In this document: positions 1 through 8,756 of the stretch, in pieces
How positions within the stretch are numbered: the stretch's first letter is position 1
Layout: each line of letters begins with the position of its first letter
NCBI GenBank assembly: GCA_025363015.1
Contig: JANYEQ010000006.1
Coordinates: 124,001 to 188,000 of the forward strand
Reading direction: 5' to 3'
DNA: 64,000 nucleotides
From: Bacteroidota bacterium
GTDB taxonomy: Bacteria; Bacteroidota; Bacteroidia; B-17B0; Aurantibacillaceae
Made by a program: the position numbers and the translations under genes
Notes under the pieces: generated by a model
Told to the model about the DNA's origin: nothing
Database searches by the model: none
The model's input: the letters and a program-made list of their open reading frames with translations, nothing else

Positions 1-624
1 ATGACGGCGATACAATGCCAACAGGCTTTAAAAAATGGTGGATTATTAGTTGAGCAATGTCATTTAGATGGATGTAATGTAATTGGTTTTGGCGAAATGG
101 GAATTGGCAATACCTCATCAGCGGCATTAATTATGAGTTTAATTACACGCATCCCTATTGCCGAATGTGTGGGAAAAGGGGCCGGGTTAGATGATGAAGG
201 TTTAAAACAAAAAATAAATGTATTAACCCAAGCATATAACTTTCATTGTGAAAGAACCGATGCTATGGATATTTTATCCTCAGTAGGGGGCTTTGAAATT
301 GCCACAATAACAGGTGCAATGTTAAGGGCTGCCGAATTAAATATGCTAATTTTAGTAGATGGATTTATTTCTACAGCTGCATTTATAATTGCGCATGCGT
401 TACAAAAAAATATAATAGATTATGCCGTATTTTGTCATCAATCTAATGAACAAGCACATAAAAAAATGCTACAGTATTTAAATGTAGCTCCTATTTTAAA
501 TTTAAATATGCGTTTGGGCGAAGGCACAGGCTGTGCAATAGCCTATCCAATGCTACAATCGGCAGTAAATTTCATCAATCAAATGGCAAGTTTTGAAACT
601 GCGAACGTTTCTAATAAACACTAA
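1..624 (+). CDS. cobT: Nicotinate-nucleotide-dimethylbenzimidazole phosphoribosyltransferase, C-terminal part
   Basis: CobT transfers phosphoribose from nicotinate mononucleotide to 5,6-dimethylbenzimidazole, giving alpha-ribazole phosphate for the lower ligand of cobalamin. About 207 residues are visible, against roughly 350 for the family, so the gene is cut by the window edge; the ATG at base 1 aligns with an internal MT-x-QA segment and is not the true start. Visible motifs are the GEMGIGNTSSA loop near residue 31 and the LGEGTG loop with Glu174, which matches the catalytic glutamate of the family. It is followed after 3 bases by cobS and then cobC, so the three form the end of a cobalamin nucleotide-loop operon. 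Identification is secure; only the 5' end is missing. Confidence 0.95.
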   Translation: MTAIQCQQALKNGGLLVEQCHLDGCNVIGFGEMGIGNTSSAALIMSLITRIPIAECVGKGAGLDDEGLKQKINVLTQAYNFHCERTDAMDILSSVGGFEIATITGAMLRAAELNMLILVDGFISTAAFIIAHALQKNIIDYAVFCHQSNEQAHKKMLQYLNVAPILNLNMRLGEGTGCAIAYPMLQSAVNFINQMASFETANVSNKH

Positions 625-627
625 AAA

Positions 628-1398
628 ATGCGTACAGTAAAAAATGAAATAAAAATTTTCTTCACTGCTTTAATGTTTTATACGCGCATACCCTGTCCTA
701 AATGGGTAAATCATGATGCGGATTATTTAACAAAAGCAACGCGTTATTTTCCTTTAATTGGTTGGCTTGTAGGCGCAATAAGCGCACTCGTTTTTTTTGG
801 GGCATTGTTTGTGTTTACAAAAGAGGTAAGTTTAATTCTATCTATTATAACAAGCATTTTGCTCACAGGTGCTTTTCATGAAGATGGCTTTGCAGATGTG
901 TGCGATGGGTTTGGTGGTGGTTGGACAAAAGAAAAAACATTAGAAATAATGAAGGATAGTCGCGTGGGGGCCTATGGCGTTATAGGCTTAGTGTGTTTAT
1001 TCAGTTTAAAGTTTTTTTTATTATTAAGTATAGATGCAAAACTAATACCATTAGTTTTATTTGTTACTCACGCTTTTAGCCGTTGGTGTGCTGTTACTGT
1101 TATTTACACCCATTTATACGTGCGTGAGGATGAATTGAGTAAAGCCAAGCCAATTGCAAAATCTATAACCTTTACCAATTTTTGCTTGGCTACATTTTTT
1201 GGTATTTTACCTTTTGTTGTTTTTAAAAATGGGTACGTTTTTGGTTTAATTATTCCTATTTATTGTGTAAAATATTTTTTAGCACGCTATTTTAAAAAAT
1301 GGATTGGTGGCTACACTGGCGATTGTTTAGGAGCTACACAGCAAGTATGTGAACTATTTTTTTATTTATTTTTTATTGTTTTATGGCCATTTATTTAG
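628..1398 (+). CDS. cobS: Adenosylcobinamide-GDP ribazoletransferase
   Basis: CobS is an integral membrane enzyme that joins adenosylcobinamide-GDP to alpha-ribazole (phosphate), the last assembly step of cobalamin. The 256-residue product has the usual length and several hydrophobic helices. The acidic segment HEDGFADVCDGFGGG near residues 83-97 is the family's metal and substrate binding motif, followed by the KDSRVGAYG signature near residue 109. It begins 3 bases after cobT and its last 16 bases overlap cobC, which supports translational coupling. No oddities are seen. Confidence 0.95.
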   Translation: MRTVKNEIKIFFTALMFYTRIPCPKWVNHDADYLTKATRYFPLIGWLVGAISALVFFGALFVFTKEVSLILSIITSILLTGAFHEDGFADVCDGFGGGWTKEKTLEIMKDSRVGAYGVIGLVCLFSLKFFLLLSIDAKLIPLVLFVTHAFSRWCAVTVIYTHLYVREDELSKAKPIAKSITFTNFCLATFFGILPFVVFKNGYVFGLIIPIYCVKYFLARYFKKWIGGYTGDCLGATQQVCELFFYLFFIVLWPFI

Positions 1399-1907
1399 TG
1401 CGACATACACCAACTATTTTACCAAAAACTGTTTGCTATGGGCAGTTAGACGTTGGGTTACAAACCCCCTATTCTTTATTGTTTGATGCTGTTTTAAAAC
1501 AACTTCCAACACAAATAAACACCATCTATTCAAGCCCACTAATTCGTTGTAAGCTGCTTGCAAATTTTATTGCTAAAAAAAACAATGCTGCTAAATTAAA
1601 TTTTGATGACAGATTAAAAGAATTACATTTTGGTGATTGGGAAGGTAAAAGTTGGGACGCATTACCACCAAATGAATTAAATCCTTGGATGGAAGATTTT
1701 GTAAACATATCGGTACCAAACGGAGAATGTTTTAAGGATTTATACAGCCGCTCTGTTGCATTTTTTCAAACTATAACAAATAATAATAATACTATAATTA
1801 TTTCGCATGCCGGCGTTATTAGAAGTATATTATGCTATCTAAATAATAAACCTTTAGTCGATGCCTTTTCTTTTAAATGTGATTTTGGAGAAGTTATAGG
1901 AATTTGA
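1383..1907 (+). CDS. cobC: Alpha-ribazole phosphatase, histidine phosphatase family
   Basis: A 174-residue histidine phosphatase. The phosphohistidine motif LVRHTPT sits at residues 5-11 and the second catalytic histidine is His142 in SHAGVIR; the acid residue is in the LHFGDWEG segment near residue 80. The family is broad, but the 16-base overlap with cobS and the preceding cobT argue for the alpha-ribazole-5'-phosphate phosphatase role, removing phosphate from the CobT product. The sequence alone does not exclude another phosphoglycerate-mutase-like substrate. Confidence 0.88.
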   Translation: MAIYLVRHTPTILPKTVCYGQLDVGLQTPYSLLFDAVLKQLPTQINTIYSSPLIRCKLLANFIAKKNNAAKLNFDDRLKELHFGDWEGKSWDALPPNELNPWMEDFVNISVPNGECFKDLYSRSVAFFQTITNNNNTIIISHAGVIRSILCYLNNKPLVDAFSFKCDFGEVIGI

Positions 1908-1951
1908 TTATTCAAAAAAAATATATAAATAAATTATTATTAAATTATTAT

Positions 1952-1959
1952 TAGATTTG
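1952..1959 (+). promoter_or_regulatory. Candidate Bacteroidota -7 promoter box
   Basis: TAGATTTG matches the Bacteroidota sigma-factor consensus TAnnTTTG and lies 10 bases before the first ATG of the aminotransferase gene, in the only gap between cobC and that gene. A convincing -33 TTTG element is not seen. If it is real, the leader is very short. Confidence 0.3.
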
Positions 1960-1969
1960 CTTAAACAAT

Positions 1970-3172
1970 ATGTTTATGGCACATTTATCAAATAGAATAA
2001 ATCAAATTTCAGAATCACAAACCATTGCAATGGCTCGTAAAAGTCGCGAACTAAAAGCCCAAGGTGTTGATATCATAAGTTTAAGTTTAGGTGAACCTGA
2101 TTTTCCAACCCCTCAAATAATAAAAGATGCTGCTAAAAAAGCGATTGATGATAATTTTAGCTATTATACACACGTTAGCGGTTATGTAGAATTACGCCAA
2201 GCCATTTGCGAAAAATTTAAACGCGATAATAATTTAACCTATACCCCTGATGAAATTGTGGTAAGTACAGGCGCCAAGCAAAGCATTGCCAATGCAGTTT
2301 TGTGTTTGGTAAATCCGGGCGATGAAGTCATTATTCCTGCACCGTTTTGGGTAAGTTATTTAGAAATTTTAAAGTTAGCGGAGGGAACTCCAAAAATAAT
2401 TAATACTACTATTGATAGCGATTTTAAAATTACCGCCGCACAGTTGCAAGCTGTTATAACGCCAAAAACCCGATTAATAATGATAAGTACGCCTTGCAAC
2501 CCAACAGGAAGCGTATATACAAAAGAAGAATTAAAAGCCTTAGCAGATGTTGTAGCGAAGCACGATGAACTTTATATTTTAAGCGATGAAATTTACGAGC
2601 ATATTAATTTTGTTGGTGGGCACCAAAGTTTTGCTCAGTTTGATTTTATAAAAGACAGGGTAGTTACCATTAACGGTGTAAGCAAAGGCTTTGCTATGAC
2701 AGGTTGGCGAGGTGGCATTATGGCAGCACCAAAATGGTTAGCCCAAGCTTGCGATAAAATGCAGGGGCAATTTACGTCAGCCACATGTAGCATTACGCAA
2801 AAGGCCATGCACAAAGCCATGGAGTTAGATTACAAAACTCACATTGAACCTATGCGTAACGAATTTTTAAAACGTAGAGATTTAGTTTTAAAATTAATGA
2901 AAGATATACCTGGCTTTAAAACCAATTTACCACAAGGCGCATTTTATGTGTACCCAGAGGTAAGTTATTATTTTGGCAAAAAATATAATTCTTATACCAT
3001 TCATAACGCTACCGATTTATCTATGTATTTATTAGATGAAGCGCACGTAGCGCTAGTGCCGGGAGCAGCTTTTGGCGATGATATATACATTCGTTTTAGT
3101 TATGCCACCAGCGAAGATAAATTAACAGAAGCCTTAACACGCATGAAAAATGCCTTAGCAAAACTTAACTAA
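1970..3172 (+). CDS. Pyridoxal-phosphate-dependent aspartate aminotransferase
   Basis: A class I aminotransferase of 400 residues, the usual length, expected to interconvert aspartate/2-oxoglutarate and oxaloacetate/glutamate in the cytoplasm. Visible are the LSLGEPDFPTP substrate loop near residue 38, the NPTGS segment that contacts the cofactor, the DEIYEH aspartate motif and the Schiff-base lysine in SKGFAMTGWRGG (Lys239 from the first ATG). The start could equally be the ATG at 1976 (MAHLSNRIN), which removes two residues. It is a single gene between the cobalamin operon and the sugar kinase. A second, distantly similar aminotransferase is at 13206-14405. Confidence 0.9.
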   Translation: MFMAHLSNRINQISESQTIAMARKSRELKAQGVDIISLSLGEPDFPTPQIIKDAAKKAIDDNFSYYTHVSGYVELRQAICEKFKRDNNLTYTPDEIVVSTGAKQSIANAVLCLVNPGDEVIIPAPFWVSYLEILKLAEGTPKIINTTIDSDFKITAAQLQAVITPKTRLIMISTPCNPTGSVYTKEELKALADVVAKHDELYILSDEIYEHINFVGGHQSFAQFDFIKDRVVTINGVSKGFAMTGWRGGIMAAPKWLAQACDKMQGQFTSATCSITQKAMHKAMELDYKTHIEPMRNEFLKRRDLVLKLMKDIPGFKTNLPQGAFYVYPEVSYYFGKKYNSYTIHNATDLSMYLLDEAHVALVPGAAFGDDIYIRFSYATSEDKLTEALTRMKNALAKLN

Positions 3173-3189
3173 GTTTTTTTAATTTAAAA

Positions 3190-4206
3190 ATGAAAAAATA
3201 TTCCATTAAAAAAGAACATGTTCGCGAATTATTTAAATCGTTTAGCAACTTAAATGTTTTAATAATTGGCGATGTAATGATTGATGCTTACCTATGGGGC
3301 AAAGTAAATCGCATTTCGCCCGAAGCCCCAGTACCTATTGTAGCTGTTACAAAAAAAGAACGTAGGTTGGGTGGCGCAGCAAATGTAGCCCTAAACATAC
3401 AGGCCATGGGCGCAACCCCAATTTTGTGTTCGGCTATTGGCGTTGATTATGAAGGCCAAGCTTTTTTAGATTTACTAAAAACACAAAAACTAAGCCAAAA
3501 AGGTATTTTAAAATGTAGGGATAGAATTACAACCGTTAAAACCCGTGTTATTGGTAACAATACACAGTTATTACGAGTTGATGAGGAGGTTGAAGAGGAT
3601 ATTACTCCTTCAGAAACACAACAATTAATTACCTTAATTTCGTACATTATTAATCACGATAGAATTGATGTCATCATTTTTGAAGATTATAACAAAGGCT
3701 TAATTAATACCAAACTTATTAACAAAGTAGTGGAGTTAGCAAAAAGCAAAGGCATTCCAACCTGTGTTGACCCTAAAAAGAAAAATTTTAATTCGTATAA
3801 AGGTGTAAGTTTATTTAAACCTAATTTAAAAGAACTACGCGAAGGCTTAAAATTAGATATTACTGGCAGTAACATAAAAGAATTGCAACGTGCGGTAAGT
3901 AGTTTTAGAGTTAAACAAAAAACCGAAACCGTTTTATTAACCCTAGCCGAAAAAGGAGTTATAACAAATTCGCGTAAACAAAAAGAACATATTTTGGCAC
4001 ATGTGCGAAGCATTGCCGATGTAAGTGGCGCTGGCGATACGGTGATAAGTGTAGCTGCTTTGTGTAGGGCATTAGAGTGTAATGATGTTTTAATGGCTGC
4101 TATTTCAAACCTATCGGGTGGTTTGGTTTGCGAACAAATTGGCGTAGTGCCCATTAATAAAGAACAACTTTTAGAAGAAGCCTTAAAACTTGATTTTGTG
4201 CGATAA
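3190..4206 (+). CDS. PfkB-family kinase, D-glycero-beta-D-manno-heptose-7-phosphate kinase (RfaE1/HldE N-domain) type
   Basis: A 338-residue ribokinase-fold sugar kinase. The N-terminal part has the IIGDVMIDAYLWG and RISPEAPVP segments and the RLGGAANVALN substrate loop typical of the RfaE domain I group; the C-terminal signature DVSGAGDTV carries the catalytic aspartate Asp283. The HldE nucleotidyltransferase domain is absent, so this is the stand-alone kinase form common in Bacteroidota. It phosphorylates heptose-7-phosphate (to the 1,7-bisphosphate) in ADP-heptose synthesis, but some homologues in this phylum have no proven heptose role. It starts 17 bases after the aminotransferase. Confidence 0.85.
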   Translation: MKKYSIKKEHVRELFKSFSNLNVLIIGDVMIDAYLWGKVNRISPEAPVPIVAVTKKERRLGGAANVALNIQAMGATPILCSAIGVDYEGQAFLDLLKTQKLSQKGILKCRDRITTVKTRVIGNNTQLLRVDEEVEEDITPSETQQLITLISYIINHDRIDVIIFEDYNKGLINTKLINKVVELAKSKGIPTCVDPKKKNFNSYKGVSLFKPNLKELREGLKLDITGSNIKELQRAVSSFRVKQKTETVLLTLAEKGVITNSRKQKEHILAHVRSIADVSGAGDTVISVAALCRALECNDVLMAAISNLSGGLVCEQIGVVPINKEQLLEEALKLDFVR

Positions 4207-4296
4207 GTATAGAATGCTTATGATTTTAATAAGGTCGAAAAACAACGCCGATTTCTACAATTAACAATAGTTTTTATTATTATAAACTAAACATAG

Positions 4297-4304
4297 TATT
4301 TTTG
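4297..4304 (+). promoter_or_regulatory. Candidate -7 promoter box ahead of menaquinone methyltransferase
   Basis: TATTTTTG at this position and TATATTTG at 4312-4319 both match TAnnTTTG in the 122-base gap before the methyltransferase. The first would give a leader of roughly 20 bases; the second would give a nearly leaderless mRNA. No clear -33 element is seen. Confidence 0.3.
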
Positions 4305-4328
4305 TTCTACGTATATTTGTAGAATACA

Positions 4329-5057
4329 ATGGAACACGATACGATAACCCCCTATAAAACATCTGAAGAAAAAAAAGAACAGGTGGCGCAAATGTTTGAT
4401 AACATTGCTGGCCGATACGATTTTTTAAATTCATTACTGTCTTTAGGCATTCACAAAGGCTGGCGTAAAAATTGCGTAAAGTTAATTGCTGATAAAAACC
4501 CTCAAGTAATTTTAGATGTTGCTACAGGAACGGCTGATTTTGCCATTGAATGCGCTAAACTAAATCCACAAAAAATTATAGGAGTAGATATAAGCGAAGG
4601 CATGATGAATTCTGGAAGAGTAAAATTAAAAAACTTAAAACTAGATGCTTTAATTACACTTGAAACTGGTAATGCCGAAACACTTATTTATAGCGATAAT
4701 ACTTTTGACGCTATTGTTGTAGGCTTTGGTGTACGCAACTTTCAAAATTTAGAAAAAGGCTTGAGTAATTTATACCGCATTTTAAAGCCAGGAGGACAAC
4801 TCGTTATTTTAGAGTTTGCTTACCCAACCAATTGGTTAGTAAAAACAATTTACACCTTTTATTTTTCGTATATAACGCCTTTTATAGGTAAACTATTTTC
4901 TAAAGATAACCGCGCTTATAGCTATTTAACAGAGAGTGTAAAAGCGTTTCCAAACAACCAAAATTTTATAGCTATTTTAAATAAAATTAGCTATAAAAAT
5001 ACGTCGTTTAAAAGTTTAAGTTTTGGAGTAGCTGCTATTTATAAAGCTGAAAAGTAA
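4329..5057 (+). CDS. ubiE: Demethylmenaquinone methyltransferase
   Basis: A 242-residue class I SAM methyltransferase of the UbiE/MenG type, which C-methylates demethylmenaquinone in the last step of menaquinone synthesis. Family hallmarks are the MFDNIAGRYDFLN segment near residue 23, the SAM loop LDVATGTADFAIE near residue 63, GVDISEGMM, and the VGFGVRNF plus LKPGGQLVILEF segments. Length is normal. It converges on the thioredoxin gene, with only 7 bases between the stops. Confidence 0.94.
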   Translation: MEHDTITPYKTSEEKKEQVAQMFDNIAGRYDFLNSLLSLGIHKGWRKNCVKLIADKNPQVILDVATGTADFAIECAKLNPQKIIGVDISEGMMNSGRVKLKNLKLDALITLETGNAETLIYSDNTFDAIVVGFGVRNFQNLEKGLSNLYRILKPGGQLVILEFAYPTNWLVKTIYTFYFSYITPFIGKLFSKDNRAYSYLTESVKAFPNNQNFIAILNKISYKNTSFKSLSFGVAAIYKAEK

Positions 5058-5064
5058 TTTAAAA

Positions 5065-5382
5065 TTACATTTGAGCATCTAACTTTGCCGCTAATGTAGC
5101 TTTAGGCACTACACCCACTTGTTTATCTACTACTTGTCCGTTTTTAAAATATAATAAAGTAGGGATATTACGAATACCGTAGTTTGCGCTAATGTTTGAA
5201 TTTAAGTCAACATTTACTTTACCAATAACGGCTTTGCCTTCATATTCTTTAGCCATTTCTTCAACCACTGGGCCAACCATACGGCAAGGACCACACCACT
5301 CGGCCCAAAAATCTACTAAAACGGGTTTATCGCTTTTTAATACTAACTCTTCAAAGTTTGCGTCTGTTATTTCTAATGCCAT
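5065..5382 (-). CDS. trxA: Thioredoxin
   Basis: A 105-residue cytosolic thioredoxin with the redox centre WAEWCGPC (cysteines 30 and 33), the cis-proline segment [12 protein letters not shown] and Asp24 in VLVDFWAEW. No signal peptide. It lies 93 bases downstream of the YfhO gene on the same strand; that AT-rich gap probably holds its own promoter, although no convincing box is seen. Confidence 0.95.
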   Translation of the reverse strand: MALEITDANFEELVLKSDKPVLVDFWAEWCGPCRMVGPVVEEMAKEYEGKAVIGKVNVDLNSNISANYGIRNIPTLLYFKNGQVVDKQVGVVPKATLAAKLDAQM

Positions 5383-5475
5383 AATTTTGTGTTTTTAATT
5401 TATTACTTATTTTGTTTTATAAAGTTAATACGATTATTTTAAATCTTTAATTTTATTTTAAAAAATTTATTTGTT

Positions 5476-8049
5476 TTAACTAACAATAACAGTATTCTTT
5501 TTGTTTAAATATAAGCCAAGCCCAATTGTTAACAATACTAAAATAGAGCCCAACACAGCAATGGTAGAGGCGGTTTTGTAGGTTTGTGGCTCAAACTTAA
5601 ATTCAATTTTGTGTTTACCAGGCGGTATGTTTAAGCCCCTTAAAACATAGTTTACATTTGCGTGAGGTTTTAACTGTCCATCAATATAAGCGTTCCAACC
5701 TTTTGGATAATAAATTTCAGAAAAAACGGCAAATCCTTCTTGACTGTTATCACTTTCATATTGCAAATCGTTTGGCTTATATGAAAGTAATTTTATGGTT
5801 CCGCCTGCATTGTAAGTGTCTTTTAAACCTAATTCGCTTTGGTACTTTTGGTTAACAATGGCTTGTGCTTTTGTGTTTATATTAAAAAGCCCAACAATTT
5901 CGCTATCTGCCGAAGCCACTGTTTTTAAACTAGAAACAAACCAAGCGTTGCCATTGGCTTGTTTATTTGTTAATGGAATATTGCCCTGTTGGTCTCCACC
6001 CGGAATAATAAAATACTTGGTGTTCAACATATTAATTACTTGTAATTGCCCCATTAAATTGTTTAATAAACTATCGTTAGCAAAGGCTTTGCCAGCATTG
6101 TTTTTAAATAAATCCAACTCTTTATCAATATGAAAATCTATTAACTCAGCATAACGTTTTAGTTTAGCACCATGATACCCACCAATTGATTTATGATAGT
6201 ATGAGGTTTGGGCATCGTTAAAGGTACTTACGGTTAAATTTAAAACACGGTAATCTAAGCTTGGGTCTTTTAAAATTTCATCGTCGGCAAGGCTTTTAGC
6301 AACAATACTTTGTAAGTTTTGTTCTTTTGTTACAAATGATTTATCGTTTAAATAACGTGCATCTACTGTCCACAAATCAATCACAATAAATAAACCAATG
6401 GCAATAAAAAATAATTCTTTTTTTAATTTATTGGTAAAATATAAAAACAAAGCGCCAAAGCCTAGCACAATAAAAATTAATGAACGCAGGGCATCTGCTT
6501 TAAAAATGGCTTTTCGAGCAATTTCTGTTTGCGCCATTATTTCGGTAATTACAGGGCGCACTTGCGCTTCGGGGTTACCTGCCTGCACTGCCTGTCTAAC
6601 CATTTGTTCTTCTTCGCCAGTTGCAGTAAATGAGTTAAACATATCAGGCATTATCCAGCTCAATAAACAAAAACCACCTACAATACTTACCGAAATAATT
6701 AAAATTTTCTTTAAACTAATTTCTTTTTTAATAAGGTTTAGTTTTATTTTATCTTCCCAATTTTTAATTTTTATCACTTCGTTAATGGCTAATATTGCTA
6801 GTAAGGGAAGGGTTAGCTCTGCAATAACCATAATCATAGCAACGGCTCTAAACTTATTATAGCCGGGTACATAATTCATAAATAGATTGGTTAAACCCAT
6901 AAAATTACTACCCCAACCTAAGGCAACCGTTAATAGTGTTGCAAAAAATATGGACCATTTAATCGGGTTTTTTATTACAAACATACCTAAAACCGATAGT
7001 AAAATAATTATTGCTCCTATATAAACAGGGCCACTGGTAAAGGGCTGATTACCAAAATAAGCATAGCTCCCTGCAACTTGCTGACGATAATCGGGATTTA
7101 CTTTTTTTAAGGCTTCGGGGTAAACGTTACCAATAGGTGTGCTTCCACCACCTTTATAATCAGGTATTAAAAAGGTAAACGTTTCTCCAATACCATAACT
7201 CCATTGTGTGGCATAATTTTTATCTAACCCACTGGTTGTATTATCGTCGTTTGATTTTAAATTTGAATTAATGGTTAATTCGGTTTTGCCACGTGTACTG
7301 TATTTACCATATTCGTTGGTCGTCATCAAATTTCCTGCATTGGGCAATACGCCTATTAAACTTGCTATTGTAAAAAATACTAGCGCTTTAAAAAATGTAG
7401 GTAATTGTTTTTGCTTAACTGCCGTTAAAAAATAACCTGCAATTACAAAGCCAATTAAAATGTAACCGTAGTAAGAAATTTGAACGTGGTTAGTATTTAA
7501 TTCCATGGCTGTAAACAAGGTGGTAACAGCTAAACCTAAGCCATGTTTACCTTTAAATAATAAAATAACGCCTCCTAACAAAGCAGGTAAATAGCCTAAG
7601 GCATTGGCTTTTGAGTTATGGCCAGCTTCTAAAATAATAAAAAAATAAGAGCTTAAACCATAAGCCAGGCCGCCAATTAAAGCTAACCAAGGGTTTACAT
7701 CCAAACATAATAATAAAATAAAAAAGCCTAAAAAGTATAAAAACACATAGCCTGCGGGTAAGGGTATAAATAGTTTAAACACGTTGTCTAATTTTGCTAT
7801 CCAATTACTGGGGTAAAGGGTAGATATTTGATAAGCGGGCATGCCGCCAAACATGGAATTTGTCCATAACGGCTCGGCTTTGTTTTCAGTACGGTAATCG
7901 GCAATTTCTTTACTCATGCCCTTGTGGCGGGCAATATCATCTTGCCTTAATTCTTTACCACTTAATAAAGGTTTAAAATAAATTAAAGTAACAATTGCAA
8001 AAACCAGTATTGCTATTGTGTGTGGAAGGTATTTTTTGTAATTAATCAT
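5476..8049 (-). CDS. YfhO-family polytopic membrane protein
   Basis: An 857-residue membrane protein with about a dozen hydrophobic helices over residues 10-470 and again near 530-570, a large extracytoplasmic region, and a last helix at the C-terminus. The family marks are the GMSKEIADYR/FGGMPAYQ segment near residues 45-75, the SYFFIILEAGHNSK segment, and the C-terminal EIYYPKGWNAYIDG beta-domain. YfhO proteins are GT-C-like and thought to modify lipoteichoic acids in Firmicutes; the Bacteroidota role is unproven. It is transcribed away from the uronic-acid genes and upstream of trxA. Confidence 0.85.
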   Translation of the reverse strand: MINYKKYLPHTIAILVFAIVTLIYFKPLLSGKELRQDDIARHKGMSKEIADYRTENKAEPLWTNSMFGGMPAYQISTLYPSNWIAKLDNVFKLFIPLPAGYVFLYFLGFFILLLCLDVNPWLALIGGLAYGLSSYFFIILEAGHNSKANALGYLPALLGGVILLFKGKHGLGLAVTTLFTAMELNTNHVQISYYGYILIGFVIAGYFLTAVKQKQLPTFFKALVFFTIASLIGVLPNAGNLMTTNEYGKYSTRGKTELTINSNLKSNDDNTTSGLDKNYATQWSYGIGETFTFLIPDYKGGGSTPIGNVYPEALKKVNPDYRQQVAGSYAYFGNQPFTSGPVYIGAIIILLSVLGMFVIKNPIKWSIFFATLLTVALGWGSNFMGLTNLFMNYVPGYNKFRAVAMIMVIAELTLPLLAILAINEVIKIKNWEDKIKLNLIKKEISLKKILIISVSIVGGFCLLSWIMPDMFNSFTATGEEEQMVRQAVQAGNPEAQVRPVITEIMAQTEIARKAIFKADALRSLIFIVLGFGALFLYFTNKLKKELFFIAIGLFIVIDLWTVDARYLNDKSFVTKEQNLQSIVAKSLADDEILKDPSLDYRVLNLTVSTFNDAQTSYYHKSIGGYHGAKLKRYAELIDFHIDKELDLFKNNAGKAFANDSLLNNLMGQLQVINMLNTKYFIIPGGDQQGNIPLTNKQANGNAWFVSSLKTVASADSEIVGLFNINTKAQAIVNQKYQSELGLKDTYNAGGTIKLLSYKPNDLQYESDNSQEGFAVFSEIYYPKGWNAYIDGQLKPHANVNYVLRGLNIPPGKHKIEFKFEPQTYKTASTIAVLGSILVLLTIGLGLYLNKKNTVIVS

Positions 8050-8148
8050 AATGTATTTAAACGTTAAATATATTAATTTATTGTTGCTATTATTTGTTTT
8101 TTAGTATATAATTTACCCAAATTTATAGTGTTAAACCATTGTTTTTTA

Positions 8149-8156
8149 TATTTTTG
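8149..8156 (+). promoter_or_regulatory. Candidate -7 promoter box for the amino-uronic-acid genes
   Basis: TATTTTTG fits TAnnTTTG and lies 18 bases upstream of the acetyltransferase ATG, in the 125-base divergent gap with the YfhO gene. No convincing -33 element was found. Confidence 0.3.
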
Positions 8157-8174
8157 TAATCCTTTTTTATTATT

Positions 8175-8756
8175 ATGGATACTACTACTTTTTATGCCCA
8201 CCCAACAGCCTTTATTGATGACGGCTGCACCATTGGTAAAGGCACTAAAATATGGCATTTTAGTCATATTATGCCAAATTGTACTTTGGGCAACAATTGT
8301 AATATTGGGCAAAACGTAGTGATATCGCCAGAGGTAGTTTTAGGAAAAAATGTTAAAGTACAAAACAACGTATCTATTTATACGGGTGTAACTTGCGACA
8401 ACGATGTGTTTTTAGGTCCTAGTATGGTGTTTACTAATGTTATTAACCCACGCAGTGCTGTAAACCGTAAAAACGAATACGCTAAAACACACGTTGGCAC
8501 TGGGGCTAGTATTGGTGCCAATGCCACTATTGTATGCGGACATGATATTGGTAAGTTTGCATTTATTGGCGCAGGGGCAGTAGTAACTAAAAATGTGCCT
8601 AATTATGCCTTAGTAATTGGCAACCCAGCTCGCCAAACAGGCTGGATGAGCGAATTTGGACATAAATTAGACTTTGATAAAAATGGAAACGCCATTTGTA
8701 CAGAAAGTGGTGAGAAATACAAATTAGAAAATAACACGGTAACAAAGTATGAGTAA
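8175..8756 (+). CDS. WbpD/WlbB-type UDP-amino-uronate N-acetyltransferase (left-handed beta-helix)
   Basis: A 193-residue hexapeptide-repeat acetyltransferase. The turns follow one another from residue 7 to 155, with the family segment GVTCDNDVFLGPSMVFTN near residue 74, then INPRSAVNRKNEY, and a C-terminal extension after IGNPARQTGW. This pattern matches enzymes that acetylate the 3-amino group of UDP-2-acetamido-3-amino-2,3-dideoxyglucuronate. The last 8 bases overlap the next gene, the oxidoreductase of the same pathway, which supports the assignment. The 3-aminotransferase (WbpE type) that should supply its substrate is not in the window. Confidence 0.85.
   Translation: MDTTTFYAHPTAFIDDGCTIGKGTKIWHFSHIMPNCTLGNNCNIGQNVVISPEVVLGKNVKVQNNVSIYTGVTCDNDVFLGPSMVFTNVINPRSAVNRKNEYAKTHVGTGASIGANATIVCGHDIGKFAFIGAGAVVTKNVPNYALVIGNPARQTGWMSEFGHKLDFDKNGNAICTESGEKYKLENNTVTKYE

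Noticed and set aside
3687-4154. 155-codon open frame antisense to the sugar kinase
   Set aside because: Shadow of the kinase; codon-level features and conserved motifs lie on the plus strand.
5054-5068. GTAATT/AATTAC hairpin between ubiE and trxA considered as a terminator
   Set aside because: Six AT-only pairs are too weak and there is no convincing T run.
6398-6862. 154-codon open frame antisense to the YfhO gene
   Set aside because: Shadow of a hydrophobic gene; complementary strands of membrane-protein genes often read as open.
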